64,000 bases of DNA. Source: Phycisphaerae bacterium (GTDB lineage Bacteria > Planctomycetota > Phycisphaerae > Phycisphaerales > UBA1924). Location: NCBI GenBank assembly GCA_016793805.1, contig JAEUIZ010000040.1:62001-126000 (forward strand). Direction: 5' to 3'. The position numbers were made by a program, and so were the translations under genes. Positions 42,086 to 49,930 of this stretch are shown piece by piece. The notes below the pieces were generated by a model, which did not search any database, was not told the DNA's origin, and was given only the letters and a program-made list of their open reading frames with translations. The stretch's first letter is position 1, and each line of letters begins with the position of its first letter.

Positions 42086-42985
42086 CTACGGCACCAGGAC
42101 CGTTCCCTCGCTCGTCGTCAACTCGCGAAACAACCCGCGCAGGCGCTCCGTGATCGGGCGCGGCCCGCCGCCGATCTCGCGACCGTCGGCACGCAGCACC
42201 GGCACCAGTTCCCCCATCGTCCCCGTGCAGAACGCCTCGTCCGCGCGGTACAACTCCGTGAGCGACAGATCGCGGACCTCGTGCGGGATGCCGTGGCGCG
42301 CGCACAACTCCAGCACGACCGCTCGCGTGATCCCCTCTGGACACGCGGCGCACGTCGGCGTCCGCACCACGCCGCGCTCCACCACGAACAGGTGCGTCGC
42401 GTTCGTCTCGGCGATGAACCCGCGCGAGTCGAGCATGATCGCGTCGTCCGCCCCCGCCTGAATCGCCTGAATCTTCGCCAGGATCGATTGGATCAGGTTG
42501 CAGTGGTGGATCTTCGGATCCAGGCAATCCGGCGGGAAGCGCCGCACCGCCGAGGTGGCCAGCGTGATCCCGCCCGACCCATACACCGGCGGCTTGTGCT
42601 CGGCCAGCACGATCAGCGTCGGCCCGCTCGTGTTCAGCCGCGGGTCCATGCCGCTGGTGTATTTCACGCCCCGCGTGAGCGTCAGCCGGACGTGGACTCC
42701 GTCGCGCATCCCGTTGGCCTCGAGCGTCCGGCGGATCTCGTGCGTGATCCGCTCGTGCGACGGGATCTCGGCGAACGCGAGCGCCAGCGCAGAACTCCGC
42801 AGCCGATCCAGGTGCTCGGTCAGCCGGAAGACTCGGCCGCCATACAGCCGCAGTCCTTCCCACACCGCATCGCCGCCCTGCACCGAGGAGTCGAACGGAC
42901 TGACACCGGCCAGGTCTCGGTGCACGAGGTTGCCGTTGATGTTCACGATGAGGTCGCGGTTCCGCGGGTCGTACTGCTGGTGCAT
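42086..42985 (-). CDS. Class IV aminotransferase (branched-chain or D-amino acid type)
   Basis: A 299-residue PLP enzyme of fold type IV. The N-terminal segment is VNINGNLVHRDLAGVSPFDSS, the PLP lysine is the K of CLDPKIHHCNLIQSI, and FIAETNATHLFVV and EGITRAVVLELC follow. Members of this class include IlvE, D-alanine transaminase and aminodeoxychorismate lyase; the SGENIF-type motif is altered to TNATHLF, so the substrate is uncertain. It lies 44 bp after a P-loop sulfotransferase-like gene on the same strand. Plant proteins fuse these two domains in the same order. Confidence 0.85.
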   Translation of the reverse strand: MHQQYDPRNRDLIVNINGNLVHRDLAGVSPFDSSVQGGDAVWEGLRLYGGRVFRLTEHLDRLRSSALALAFAEIPSHERITHEIRRTLEANGMRDGVHVRLTLTRGVKYTSGMDPRLNTSGPTLIVLAEHKPPVYGSGGITLATSAVRRFPPDCLDPKIHHCNLIQSILAKIQAIQAGADDAIMLDSRGFIAETNATHLFVVERGVVRTPTCAACPEGITRAVVLELCARHGIPHEVRDLSLTELYRADEAFCTGTMGELVPVLRADGREIGGGPRPITERLRGLFRELTTSEGTVLVP

Positions 42986-43029
42986 GCGCGCAGCGTATCG
43001 CGACGTCGCCGCCGCCGACGGCAGGGTCC

Positions 43030-43767
43030 TCACGCCGTCAGTCGATGCCGATGCATCCGCTCGTAGAGACCCCTCGCCTCGCGCAGCACCGGCTCCAGTC
43101 CCTCCGGCAAGGGTTCCGCTCGCTCGCGATACGGCTCGAAGCCCGTGCTCGCTTCCACGTTCGCGTACCAGTGCCGCGCCCACACCCCGTCGGTCGGCCT
43201 CGGCCCGGGCGCCCATTGCAGCATCCGCGCATCGAACGCCACCCCCACCGCCGCGCACAACGCCGCCAGCGTCCCCCGCGGGTCCTCGAGCACGTCCCGG
43301 GCATCCACCAGCGGCGGCACGCGGCCCGTCCGCGCCCGCTCAGCCTCGAACAACTCCACCTGCTGCGGGAGCCCCGTGTCGCGCAGCCCCGGGTTCGGCA
43401 TCACCTTCGCGAGCGACACCAGCACCTCGCGCGGCTCGCGGATCAGGAAGCAGTTGACCAGCGCTCCGCCAAGCACCCACTCGCGACCGATGCCCCCGAC
43501 GAGGTGGTGCGCCATGTGCTTCTGGTACCAGATCGGCTTGCCCCCGGGGATCTCGCCCGTGAGCGTTCGCGCGATCGCACGCCAGTCGCTCTCCATCGCC
43601 GCGATGACCTCGTCGCGCCCGGGGTGCGCCACCTCGGGTCGCGCGCGCAGATACACGCCGTAGAGCGGCTCGTCCGTCACCGCGCAGTCGCCCCGGCTCT
43701 CCCACGAGCGCATCATCGCCGTCGAGATGTTCCTCGGCCCGGACCACATCGCCACGCGCACCGGCAT
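43030..43767 (-). CDS. Sulfotransferase-like P-loop protein
   Basis: The 245-residue protein has a sulfotransferase-type PAPS-binding P-loop, WSGPRNISTAMMRSWESR (residues 8-25), followed by VTDEPLYGVYLR. ESDW and VNCFLIREPREVLVSLAKV are also sulfotransferase-like. Together these match a small branch found in bacteria and, fused to an aminotransferase, in plants as branched-chain aminotransferase-like proteins. The substrate is unknown. It starts nine bases before the stop of ccoS, on the same strand, and precedes the aminotransferase, so it may be co-transcribed with it. Confidence 0.8.
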   Translation of the reverse strand: MPVRVAMWSGPRNISTAMMRSWESRGDCAVTDEPLYGVYLRARPEVAHPGRDEVIAAMESDWRAIARTLTGEIPGGKPIWYQKHMAHHLVGGIGREWVLGGALVNCFLIREPREVLVSLAKVMPNPGLRDTGLPQQVELFEAERARTGRVPPLVDARDVLEDPRGTLAALCAAVGVAFDARMLQWAPGPRPTDGVWARHWYANVEASTGFEPYRERAEPLPEGLEPVLREARGLYERMHRHRLTA

Positions 43768-43776
43768 GGACGCAGT

Positions 43777-43938
43777 CTATCGCCTCGCACGCACGGCATC
43801 GTCGTCGTCCAGCGCCGCTCGCACGCCCGGGGTGTCCAGGTCGTCGAACTGTCCCCCGCGCACCGCCCAGATGAAGGCCCAGAGCGCCGCGCCCGCGATC
43901 ACCACCGCCATCGGCACCACAAGATAGAGCACGGACAT
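43777..43938 (-). CDS. ccoS: cbb3 oxidase maturation protein CcoS
   Basis: A 53-residue protein with one N-terminal membrane span (MSVLYLVVPMAVVIAGAALW) and the CcoS signature GGQFDDLDTPGVRAALDDD. CcoS is needed to insert heme and copper into cbb3 oxidase. Its ATG shares a base with the ccoI stop (TGATG). It is the last gene of the cco cluster. It is too short for most gene callers. Confidence 0.93.
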   Translation of the reverse strand: MSVLYLVVPMAVVIAGAALWAFIWAVRGGQFDDLDTPGVRAALDDDDAVRARR

Positions 43939-46457
43939 CAGGAGCCTCCAAACCGCCGTTGCCGCAGCGACGACCCGAGCACCGTCAGCGAACTCGCGGG
44001 CATCAGGATCGCCGCGATCAGCGGCGTGATCACTCCCGCCATCGCCAGCGCCGCGGCCCCGACGTTGTAGAAGAGCGACGCGGCAAGGTTGCGATAGATC
44101 ACGCGCATCGTCCCGCGGGCCGCGTGCGTCAGCGACACGATCGCGCCGAGTCCCGGCTCGCGCAGATACACGTCCGCCGCCGCGAGGCTCGCCTCCGCGC
44201 CCCCGTGCACAGCGATCCCAACGTCCGCCGACGCCAGCGCCGCGGCGTCGTTCACGCCGTCGCCCACCATGACAACACGCCCGCGCGACTTCTGCTCGCG
44301 AACGATGCGCACCTTCTCTTCCGGCGTCGCGCCGCCCCAGGTCAACCCGGGCTCGATGCCGAGTGCGCCCGCCACGGCACGCACGATCGAAGGGTGGTCA
44401 CCCGAGAGGATGCCCACCCGCCACCCGGCTCGACGGAGCGCCGCGATCATCGCCCCCGCATCATCCCGCACCGGATCGCCCACGCCCGCCACCGCCTCCA
44501 CCCGCCCGTTTCCTGCCACGAGCACGGGCGTGAGTCCGTCAGCAACCATCGACCGTTCCGAGTCCCGCACCCATTCCGGCTCCACGACGGCACGCGCACG
44601 CACAAAGGCGCACGACCCGATCGCCACCTCGACGCCCCCGACCTGCCCCACCATCCCGCCACCCGTGGTCTCCGTTGCCTCCACGCCGTCCGCGTTGCCG
44701 CCAGCGCTGCCGCACCCCGCCACCAGTGCCCGTGCCACCGGGTGCGCCGACCGCGACTCGATCGCCGCGACCATCGGCATCAGCCCACGATCCCCCTCCC
44801 ACCGCACCATCGTCATCGCTCCGCGCGTCAGCGTGCCCGTCTTGTCCAGCAGCATCGTCCCAGGCATGGCCAACTGCTGGAGCGCGTCGCCACCCTTGAT
44901 GAGCACGCCGGCTCGAGCCGCTCGCCCGATCGCGACCGTCACCGCGAGCGGAGTTGCCAGGCCCAGCGCACACGGGCAGGTCACGATCAGCAGCGCCGTG
45001 GCGTGGTCGATCGCCTCGGCGGGGTTGATCCAGGCCCAGGCGAGCGCCGTCGCCGCCGCCAGCGCCAGCATCACAACCACGAAGTGCCCCGCGATGCGAT
45101 CGGTGAGTCTGACGATCGGCGCCCGACGCCGCGTGGCGTCCTCGACCAGTTCCATCAGCCGCCCGACTCGGGTCTCGCGCCCGGCCGCCTCAACGCGGAC
45201 GACCAGCCGACCCGCGAGATTCACCGACCCCGCCGCGACACGCTCTCCATGCCTCACGCCGATCGGCCTCGACTCGCCCGTCAGCAGCGACTGGTCCACC
45301 GACGACTCGCCCTCGAGCACCACGCCGTCCACGGGCACCGAGTCGCCGGCACGCACTTCCACCACATCCCCCGCTGCCAGCGCCTCCACCGGCGTCTCTC
45401 TCGCCTCGCTCCAGGTTGAGCCCTCGCGCGACACCACCCGCGCGCTCGACGGCGTGAGCGAGTACAGCAGTTCCATTGAATCCGACGCCCAGCGCTGCTG
45501 CCGCCGCTGCACCCAGCGCCCCACCAGCAGCACGAACACCAGCACGCTCAGCGAGTCGAAGTAGATCTCACCCGTCCCGCGGATCGTGTTCAGCACGCCC
45601 CACACCGCCCCCGCCAGCAGCCCCACCGCGATCGGCAGGTCCAGGTGCGGCGTGCGCGTCCGCAGCGCCGCGATCGCACCCTTGAAGAACACCCGCCCAG
45701 GCCACGCCAGCGACAGCACCCCGATCCCCATGCTCAGCCAGCGGAAGAACTCTCGATACCCCGGCTCCATCGCGTCGAACGTGCCCGAATACAGCGCAAA
45801 CGCCAGCAGCATGACGTTGCCCGCGCACGCCCCGGCCACGCCCAGCCGCACGATGCCCGCGCGGTCCTCGCGACGCCTCGCCTCTCGTGCGCTCGCCTCG
45901 CGCCCCGGGTGCGGCACATAGCCCATGCGGTCCAGCGCTCGCGCCGCGTCCGAGAGCGTCGTCGTCCCGCCGTCCCACGTCACCCGCACCAACCCGCGCC
46001 GCAGATCGAGCCTGGACTCGACGACGCCCGGGACCACCGCGGGCAACTTCTCGACCAGCCACACGCACGCCGCGCAGTGCACTCCTTCAAGAAAGAGTTC
46101 GGTGCTCAGCAGCCCGCCCGGAGCGGGCCGACAGTAGAGGCTCGCGAACGTCGGATCGTCCATCTCCTCGTAGCGGCGCCCCGTGCCGCGCGCCGGCTTG
46201 CCCCCCGCGTCGCGCACGCGGTAGTACCGCTCGAGCCCGCATCCGTGGATGATCTCCCACGCCGCCTTGCACCCGTTGCAGCAGAACGCGGGCGCTTCGC
46301 CGGTCTCGAGTCCGCTCCGCTGGCCCGGCTCGGCCGAGAGTGCCGAGACGATCGCCGCCGACGCGGGCGTCGAGAGGCCGCAGTGTGCGCACGACACCGC
46401 TGCGGACGGTGAAGCCGCGGGCGTAACCGCACCGGCCTGGAGCGCCTCACTCACCAT
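43938..46457 (-). CDS. ccoI: Copper-translocating P-type ATPase CcoI (FixI)
   Basis: CcoI exports copper for cbb3 oxidase assembly. It has an N-terminal cysteine-rich region (CAHC, CCNGCKAAW), a metal-binding domain with GVHCAACVWLVEKLP, eight membrane helices, the metal-transport TCPCALG motif, the phosphorylation site LLDKTGTLTRG, and GDGVNDAAALASADVGIAV. Length is 839, near the family norm. The start overlaps the safE gene end by 11 bp. It lies in the order safE-ccoI-ccoS, as in other CcoGHIS clusters. Confidence 0.95.
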   Translation of the reverse strand: MVSEALQAGAVTPAASPSAAVSCAHCGLSTPASAAIVSALSAEPGQRSGLETGEAPAFCCNGCKAAWEIIHGCGLERYYRVRDAGGKPARGTGRRYEEMDDPTFASLYCRPAPGGLLSTELFLEGVHCAACVWLVEKLPAVVPGVVESRLDLRRGLVRVTWDGGTTTLSDAARALDRMGYVPHPGREASAREARRREDRAGIVRLGVAGACAGNVMLLAFALYSGTFDAMEPGYREFFRWLSMGIGVLSLAWPGRVFFKGAIAALRTRTPHLDLPIAVGLLAGAVWGVLNTIRGTGEIYFDSLSVLVFVLLVGRWVQRRQQRWASDSMELLYSLTPSSARVVSREGSTWSEARETPVEALAAGDVVEVRAGDSVPVDGVVLEGESSVDQSLLTGESRPIGVRHGERVAAGSVNLAGRLVVRVEAAGRETRVGRLMELVEDATRRRAPIVRLTDRIAGHFVVVMLALAAATALAWAWINPAEAIDHATALLIVTCPCALGLATPLAVTVAIGRAARAGVLIKGGDALQQLAMPGTMLLDKTGTLTRGAMTMVRWEGDRGLMPMVAAIESRSAHPVARALVAGCGSAGGNADGVEATETTGGGMVGQVGGVEVAIGSCAFVRARAVVEPEWVRDSERSMVADGLTPVLVAGNGRVEAVAGVGDPVRDDAGAMIAALRRAGWRVGILSGDHPSIVRAVAGALGIEPGLTWGGATPEEKVRIVREQKSRGRVVMVGDGVNDAAALASADVGIAVHGGAEASLAAADVYLREPGLGAIVSLTHAARGTMRVIYRNLAASLFYNVGAAALAMAGVITPLIAAILMPASSLTVLGSSLRQRRFGGS

Positions 46458-47220
46458 GGCAGCACGGCGACTCCTCCGCCTTCAGGGCCTTGACTCGCTC
46501 GACCGCGCGCCTCTGGTCCATCTCGCCCCGGCCCTCGCGCCCCGCCGCCGCATGGACCGGCGCCATCGTGCGGCCGAGCATCGTCCACATCCCGACGAGA
46601 ACCACGACCACCGATGCCGCCGCCGCGAGTTGGCCCCGCAGCGCCCCGGCCAGCCGCTGCACTCCGATGCCCAGCGCCAGCATCATCGGGAGCGTCCCGG
46701 CCCAAAAGACTGCCATCGTCACCACGCCCGTTGCCGGGCCCCCCGTCCCCGCCGCCGTCACCACGAACGCATACAGCCACCCGCACGGCAGCAGGGTGGT
46801 CAACAGCCCGATCGCGCCCGCTCGCGCCAACGGGGGCCAGGCCAACACGCCCCGATGCCCGCGCACCGCCAGACGCCGCATGAATCCGGGCACCGGAGGC
46901 TTGGGCACGCGCACGCCCGCGAGACGCAGCAGCGCCGCCACGCCCACGCCAACCATGACCGCGCCCGCGCCGATCGCCGCGGCCCGCTGCACGCCCAGCG
47001 CCGAGCCGCCGAGATCGACCGCCGCCCCGATCGCCCCGGCAATCGCGCCCAGCGTCACGTACGTGAAGAGTCGCCCGAGGTTGTACGCCGCGTGCAGCCG
47101 CGCGCCGCCCCGTGCCGACTCGCCCGTGACCGCGATCGTGAGGAACGCGCCGCACATTCCCGCGCAGTGCGTGCTCCCCACCAGGCTCGCCACGAACACC
47201 GCCGCGACCAGTTCCGTCAT
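46447..47220 (-). CDS. SafE/TauE-type membrane protein of the cco cluster
   Basis: A six-to-seven-span membrane protein of 257 residues with the motif GSTHCAGMCGAFL near the N-terminus and TTLLPCGWLYAFV in the second half. This is the sulfite exporter TauE/SafE-like family member that commonly follows ccoH in cbb3 gene clusters and may help copper handling or assembly. The C-terminus carries a charged tail with CC (ESPCCHGE), possibly metal binding. It overlaps ccoH by 4 bp and ccoI by 11 bp. Confidence 0.85.
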   Translation of the reverse strand: MTELVAAVFVASLVGSTHCAGMCGAFLTIAVTGESARGGARLHAAYNLGRLFTYVTLGAIAGAIGAAVDLGGSALGVQRAAAIGAGAVMVGVGVAALLRLAGVRVPKPPVPGFMRRLAVRGHRGVLAWPPLARAGAIGLLTTLLPCGWLYAFVVTAAGTGGPATGVVTMAVFWAGTLPMMLALGIGVQRLAGALRGQLAAAASVVVVLVGMWTMLGRTMAPVHAAAGREGRGEMDQRRAVERVKALKAEESPCCHGE

Positions 47221-47681
47221 GGCGTCGCCCCAGAGACCACCTCAACCCGCGTGTCCGCCACGAACCGATCGCCCCCTCGCCGCGCCGACAGCCGGACCTC
47301 CCAAGTCCCCGGCCTCGTCATGCTCAACGCCCCGGCATACTCCCCCGGCGAACGCTCCACCAGATCCGTCGAGCGCCGGTCCGAGGGCCGAAGCGCGTGG
47401 AACACCTCTGCCCGAACCGTCGCATCCGCCACCGGCGATCCATCGGCATCCTTCATGCGAACAACGAGGCTCCCACCCTCGGCCCTTGCCGCAACCCGCC
47501 AGCCCAGCGCCTCGCTCCGCGACCGATCGCGCTTCACGTCGTCCCACGCCAGCGCCCGGCGGTCGTACTCCGGCTCCACGCCGAACGTCGCGTCGCTCGT
47601 CGCCGCATACACCGTCACTCCCACGATCGCCATGTTCAGCCCGATCAGCCCGAACACCACCTTCGGCCAGCGCTCGCTCAT
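47217..47681 (-). CDS. ccoH: CcoH/FixH family protein
   Basis: A 154-residue membrane-anchored protein. One N-terminal span (VVFGLIGLNMAIVGVTVYAA) is followed by a periplasmic Ig-like domain with ALAWDDVKRDRSRSEALGWRV, DADGSPVADATVRAEVFH, GEYAGALSM and TWEVRLSARRGGDRF, as in FixH. CcoH is required for stable cbb3 oxidase assembly. It overlaps both ccoG and the SafE-like gene by ATGA. Confidence 0.9.
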   Translation of the reverse strand: MSERWPKVVFGLIGLNMAIVGVTVYAATSDATFGVEPEYDRRALAWDDVKRDRSRSEALGWRVAARAEGGSLVVRMKDADGSPVADATVRAEVFHALRPSDRRSTDLVERSPGEYAGALSMTRPGTWEVRLSARRGGDRFVADTRVEVVSGATP

Positions 47682-49165
47682 CGCTTGCCTCCTTCGCTCT
47701 GCGTGCTCCCGGACGACACCGGCCGCGACGCCGGACCCACCAGCGTGTACGGCCGCTCCACCACCACGCCCCCCTCGCCCTCGAACCGCAGCCGCACGCG
47801 CACCGTCCCGTGCGTGAACGCGCTCGCCGGCACCACCAGCATCATCGGCGCGGTCTTCGACCCCCGCGGCGGCACCCGCACGGGATTCTCCTCCGCCGTC
47901 ACTCTCGCGCCCTCGATCCCCGCGATCACCACCCGGAACGTCGCCAGCGCGTCCGTGCGATTCACGATCTTCACACGCACCGGGTTCTCGACCTCCGCGA
48001 TCCCGCCCTCCGCCGCCGGCAACTCGGTGTACGGCCTTCCCAGCCCGCGGAGCACCACCACGTCCGCAGGGCCGCGCACCGCTAGTCCGATCCCCAACGC
48101 CGTGAGCACGATCGCCAGCACCATCGGATAGATCACCACGCGCGGCCGAAGGAACCGCCTCGGCTTGCCCGCGATCCCATCCTGCGAGCCGTATCGGATC
48201 AGCCCGCGCGGCCGGCCCAACATCGTCATCACCGCGTCGCACGCGTCGATGCACTGGGCGCAGTGGATGCACTCCATCTGCAGCCCGTTGCGGATGTCGA
48301 TGCCCGTCGGGCACGTCGCCACGCACAGCCCGCAGTCCACGCAGTCGCCCTGCGTCCGCTCGTGCCCGTTGACCACGGGGAGCGAGACCGAGCGCTTCCC
48401 GCGCGGCTCTCCGCGCTTCGGGTCATACGTCACGATCAGCGAACTGCGATCGAGGAGCGCCGACTGGAACCGCCCGTACGGACACGCCACCAGGCACGTC
48501 TGCTCGCGGAAGTACCCGAAATCAAAGAGCATCAGCCCCGTGACCGCCATGACGATGAGGAACCCCGCCGGGTGCTCCAGGGGCGAGCGCGTCACCCACT
48601 GCGCCAGACGCTCGACCCCGACGAAGTACGCCAGGAACGTGTGCGCGAGATAGAGCGAGACCAGCCCGAACGCCGCGAACTTCAGCACCTTGCCCAGCCC
48701 GCTCTCCGCGAGGAACCCCTTCTTCCGACGGCCCGGCGAGCCCTCGAAGAGCCGCTCGATCGGGCGATACACGAACTCCATGTAGACCGTCTGCGGGCAC
48801 GCCCACCCGCACCACACGCGCCCGAACAGGGCCGTGAGCAGGAAGATCGCCACGAACACCGACACCATGAACAGTGCCAGCAACACCGTATCCGTCGGCA
48901 AGAACGTCACGCCAAAGATCGTGAACCGCCGCGCCGGCAGGTCGAGCAGCACCAGCGGCCGACCCCCGATCTTGACGTATGGAATGGCCGTGAAGATCAG
49001 GATGAGCGCATACGCGACGAACCGCCGGCGCATCAGGAACCGCCCCGGAGAAACGCGCGGCTTGATCCACCGCCGACTCCCGTCGTCGTTCAACGTCGCC
49101 AAGACCCGGGGCGGCTCCCCCGGCGCTCTCGGCCCTGCATCCCTTGTCGTGGCACCCACGCTCAC
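47678..49165 (-). CDS. ccoG: Cytochrome c oxidase accessory protein CcoG
   Basis: CcoG is a membrane iron-sulfur protein with cupric reductase activity, needed for cbb3 maturation. It has several N-terminal spans, CGWACPQTVYMEFVYRPIER, two ferredoxin-like cysteine clusters (CVDCGLCVATCPTGIDIR and CIHCAQCIDACD), and a C-terminal FixG-type Ig-like domain. Length is 495, normal. GTG 49165 is the chosen start, one base after the ccoP stop. Confidence 0.95.
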   Translation of the reverse strand: MSVGATTRDAGPRAPGEPPRVLATLNDDGSRRWIKPRVSPGRFLMRRRFVAYALILIFTAIPYVKIGGRPLVLLDLPARRFTIFGVTFLPTDTVLLALFMVSVFVAIFLLTALFGRVWCGWACPQTVYMEFVYRPIERLFEGSPGRRKKGFLAESGLGKVLKFAAFGLVSLYLAHTFLAYFVGVERLAQWVTRSPLEHPAGFLIVMAVTGLMLFDFGYFREQTCLVACPYGRFQSALLDRSSLIVTYDPKRGEPRGKRSVSLPVVNGHERTQGDCVDCGLCVATCPTGIDIRNGLQMECIHCAQCIDACDAVMTMLGRPRGLIRYGSQDGIAGKPRRFLRPRVVIYPMVLAIVLTALGIGLAVRGPADVVVLRGLGRPYTELPAAEGGIAEVENPVRVKIVNRTDALATFRVVIAGIEGARVTAEENPVRVPPRGSKTAPMMLVVPASAFTHGTVRVRLRFEGEGGVVVERPYTLVGPASRPVSSGSTQSEGGKR

Positions 49166-49166
49166 C

Positions 49167-49739
49167 TCACTTCGATGGCCACGGCGGAATCACCTCGCCC
49201 TCGGGCGGCCGGCCCGGCGCGTTCCTGCCCCGCAGCGTCGCCGCGTACGCCGCCACGATGATCCGCTCGTTCTGCGACAACCGGTTCTCCCACGCGGGCA
49301 TCGCCCCCACGTTCGCGCCCTTGGTCACCACCGTGTACACGTCCGCCAGTTGCTTCACGTTCTTGTAGTTATTGTCGGTCAGATTCACCCCATTGATCCC
49401 CCCGCCCTCGCGCCCGTGGCACTGCGCGCAGTTGCCCACGAAGATCCCCTGCGCCACCGCCATCATCTTCTCGTCCTTCATCATCCGCAGCAGCGTCGCC
49501 TCGTCGGGCTTGAGGTCTCCGAGCGCCCCGAAGACCCGCTTGAACTCCGCCACCTGCGCCGCACGCCACGAGTCGTGGATCGTCGGCGCCAGCGGCGAGT
49601 AGTGCCAGAAGAAGTAGTAGAAGCACGAGAAGAACACCGTCCCGATGAAGATCAGGTGCCACCACCCGGGAGTCGGGTTGTCGAACTCCTGAATCCCGTC
49701 GTACTCGTGGTCCATGATCTGCGGTTCTCGCCGGCTCAT
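49167..49739 (-). CDS. ccoP: cbb3 oxidase subunit CcoP with a single heme c
   Basis: CcoP is the membrane-anchored c-type cytochrome that feeds electrons to the oxidase. The N-terminus has DNPTPGWWHLIFIGTVFFS, the diagnostic CcoP anchor. Only one heme motif is seen, CAQCH, whereas most CcoP have two. Heme iron's second ligand should be the methionine in VGAMPAWENRLSQ. At 190 residues it is about two thirds of the two-heme proteins. AAGGAG lies eight bases before ATG 49739, and its start overlaps ccoQ by ATGA. Confidence 0.92.
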   Translation of the reverse strand: MSRREPQIMDHEYDGIQEFDNPTPGWWHLIFIGTVFFSCFYYFFWHYSPLAPTIHDSWRAAQVAEFKRVFGALGDLKPDEATLLRMMKDEKMMAVAQGIFVGNCAQCHGREGGGINGVNLTDNNYKNVKQLADVYTVVTKGANVGAMPAWENRLSQNERIIVAAYAATLRGRNAPGRPPEGEVIPPWPSK

Positions 49740-49927
49740 CGCCCCGTCTCCTTCTCGCACGCCGTCCCGTCCTCGAGCGGCAGCCGCGCCGCCGATGCCA
49801 TCTCCGCTGCCCGATCACGCGACAGCACCCGCCGCACGATGAGCACGAATACCCCCGCAAAGATCACCAGCGCCGCCTCCGGCCAGACCGTCAGCCCCAT
49901 CTGGCTCATGATGTCGCTCAGTCGCAT
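49736..49927 (-). CDS. ccoQ: CcoQ-like small subunit
   Basis: A 63-residue protein with one membrane span (WPEAALVIFAGVFVLIVRRVL). CcoQ is weakly conserved; its position between the CcoN-O fusion and CcoP is the main evidence. It stabilises the oxidase. It starts three bases after the ccoNO stop and overlaps ccoP by ATGA. The C-terminus is polar. Confidence 0.8.
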   Translation of the reverse strand: MRLSDIMSQMGLTVWPEAALVIFAGVFVLIVRRVLSRDRAAEMASAARLPLEDGTACEKETGR

Positions 49928-49930
49928 GGC

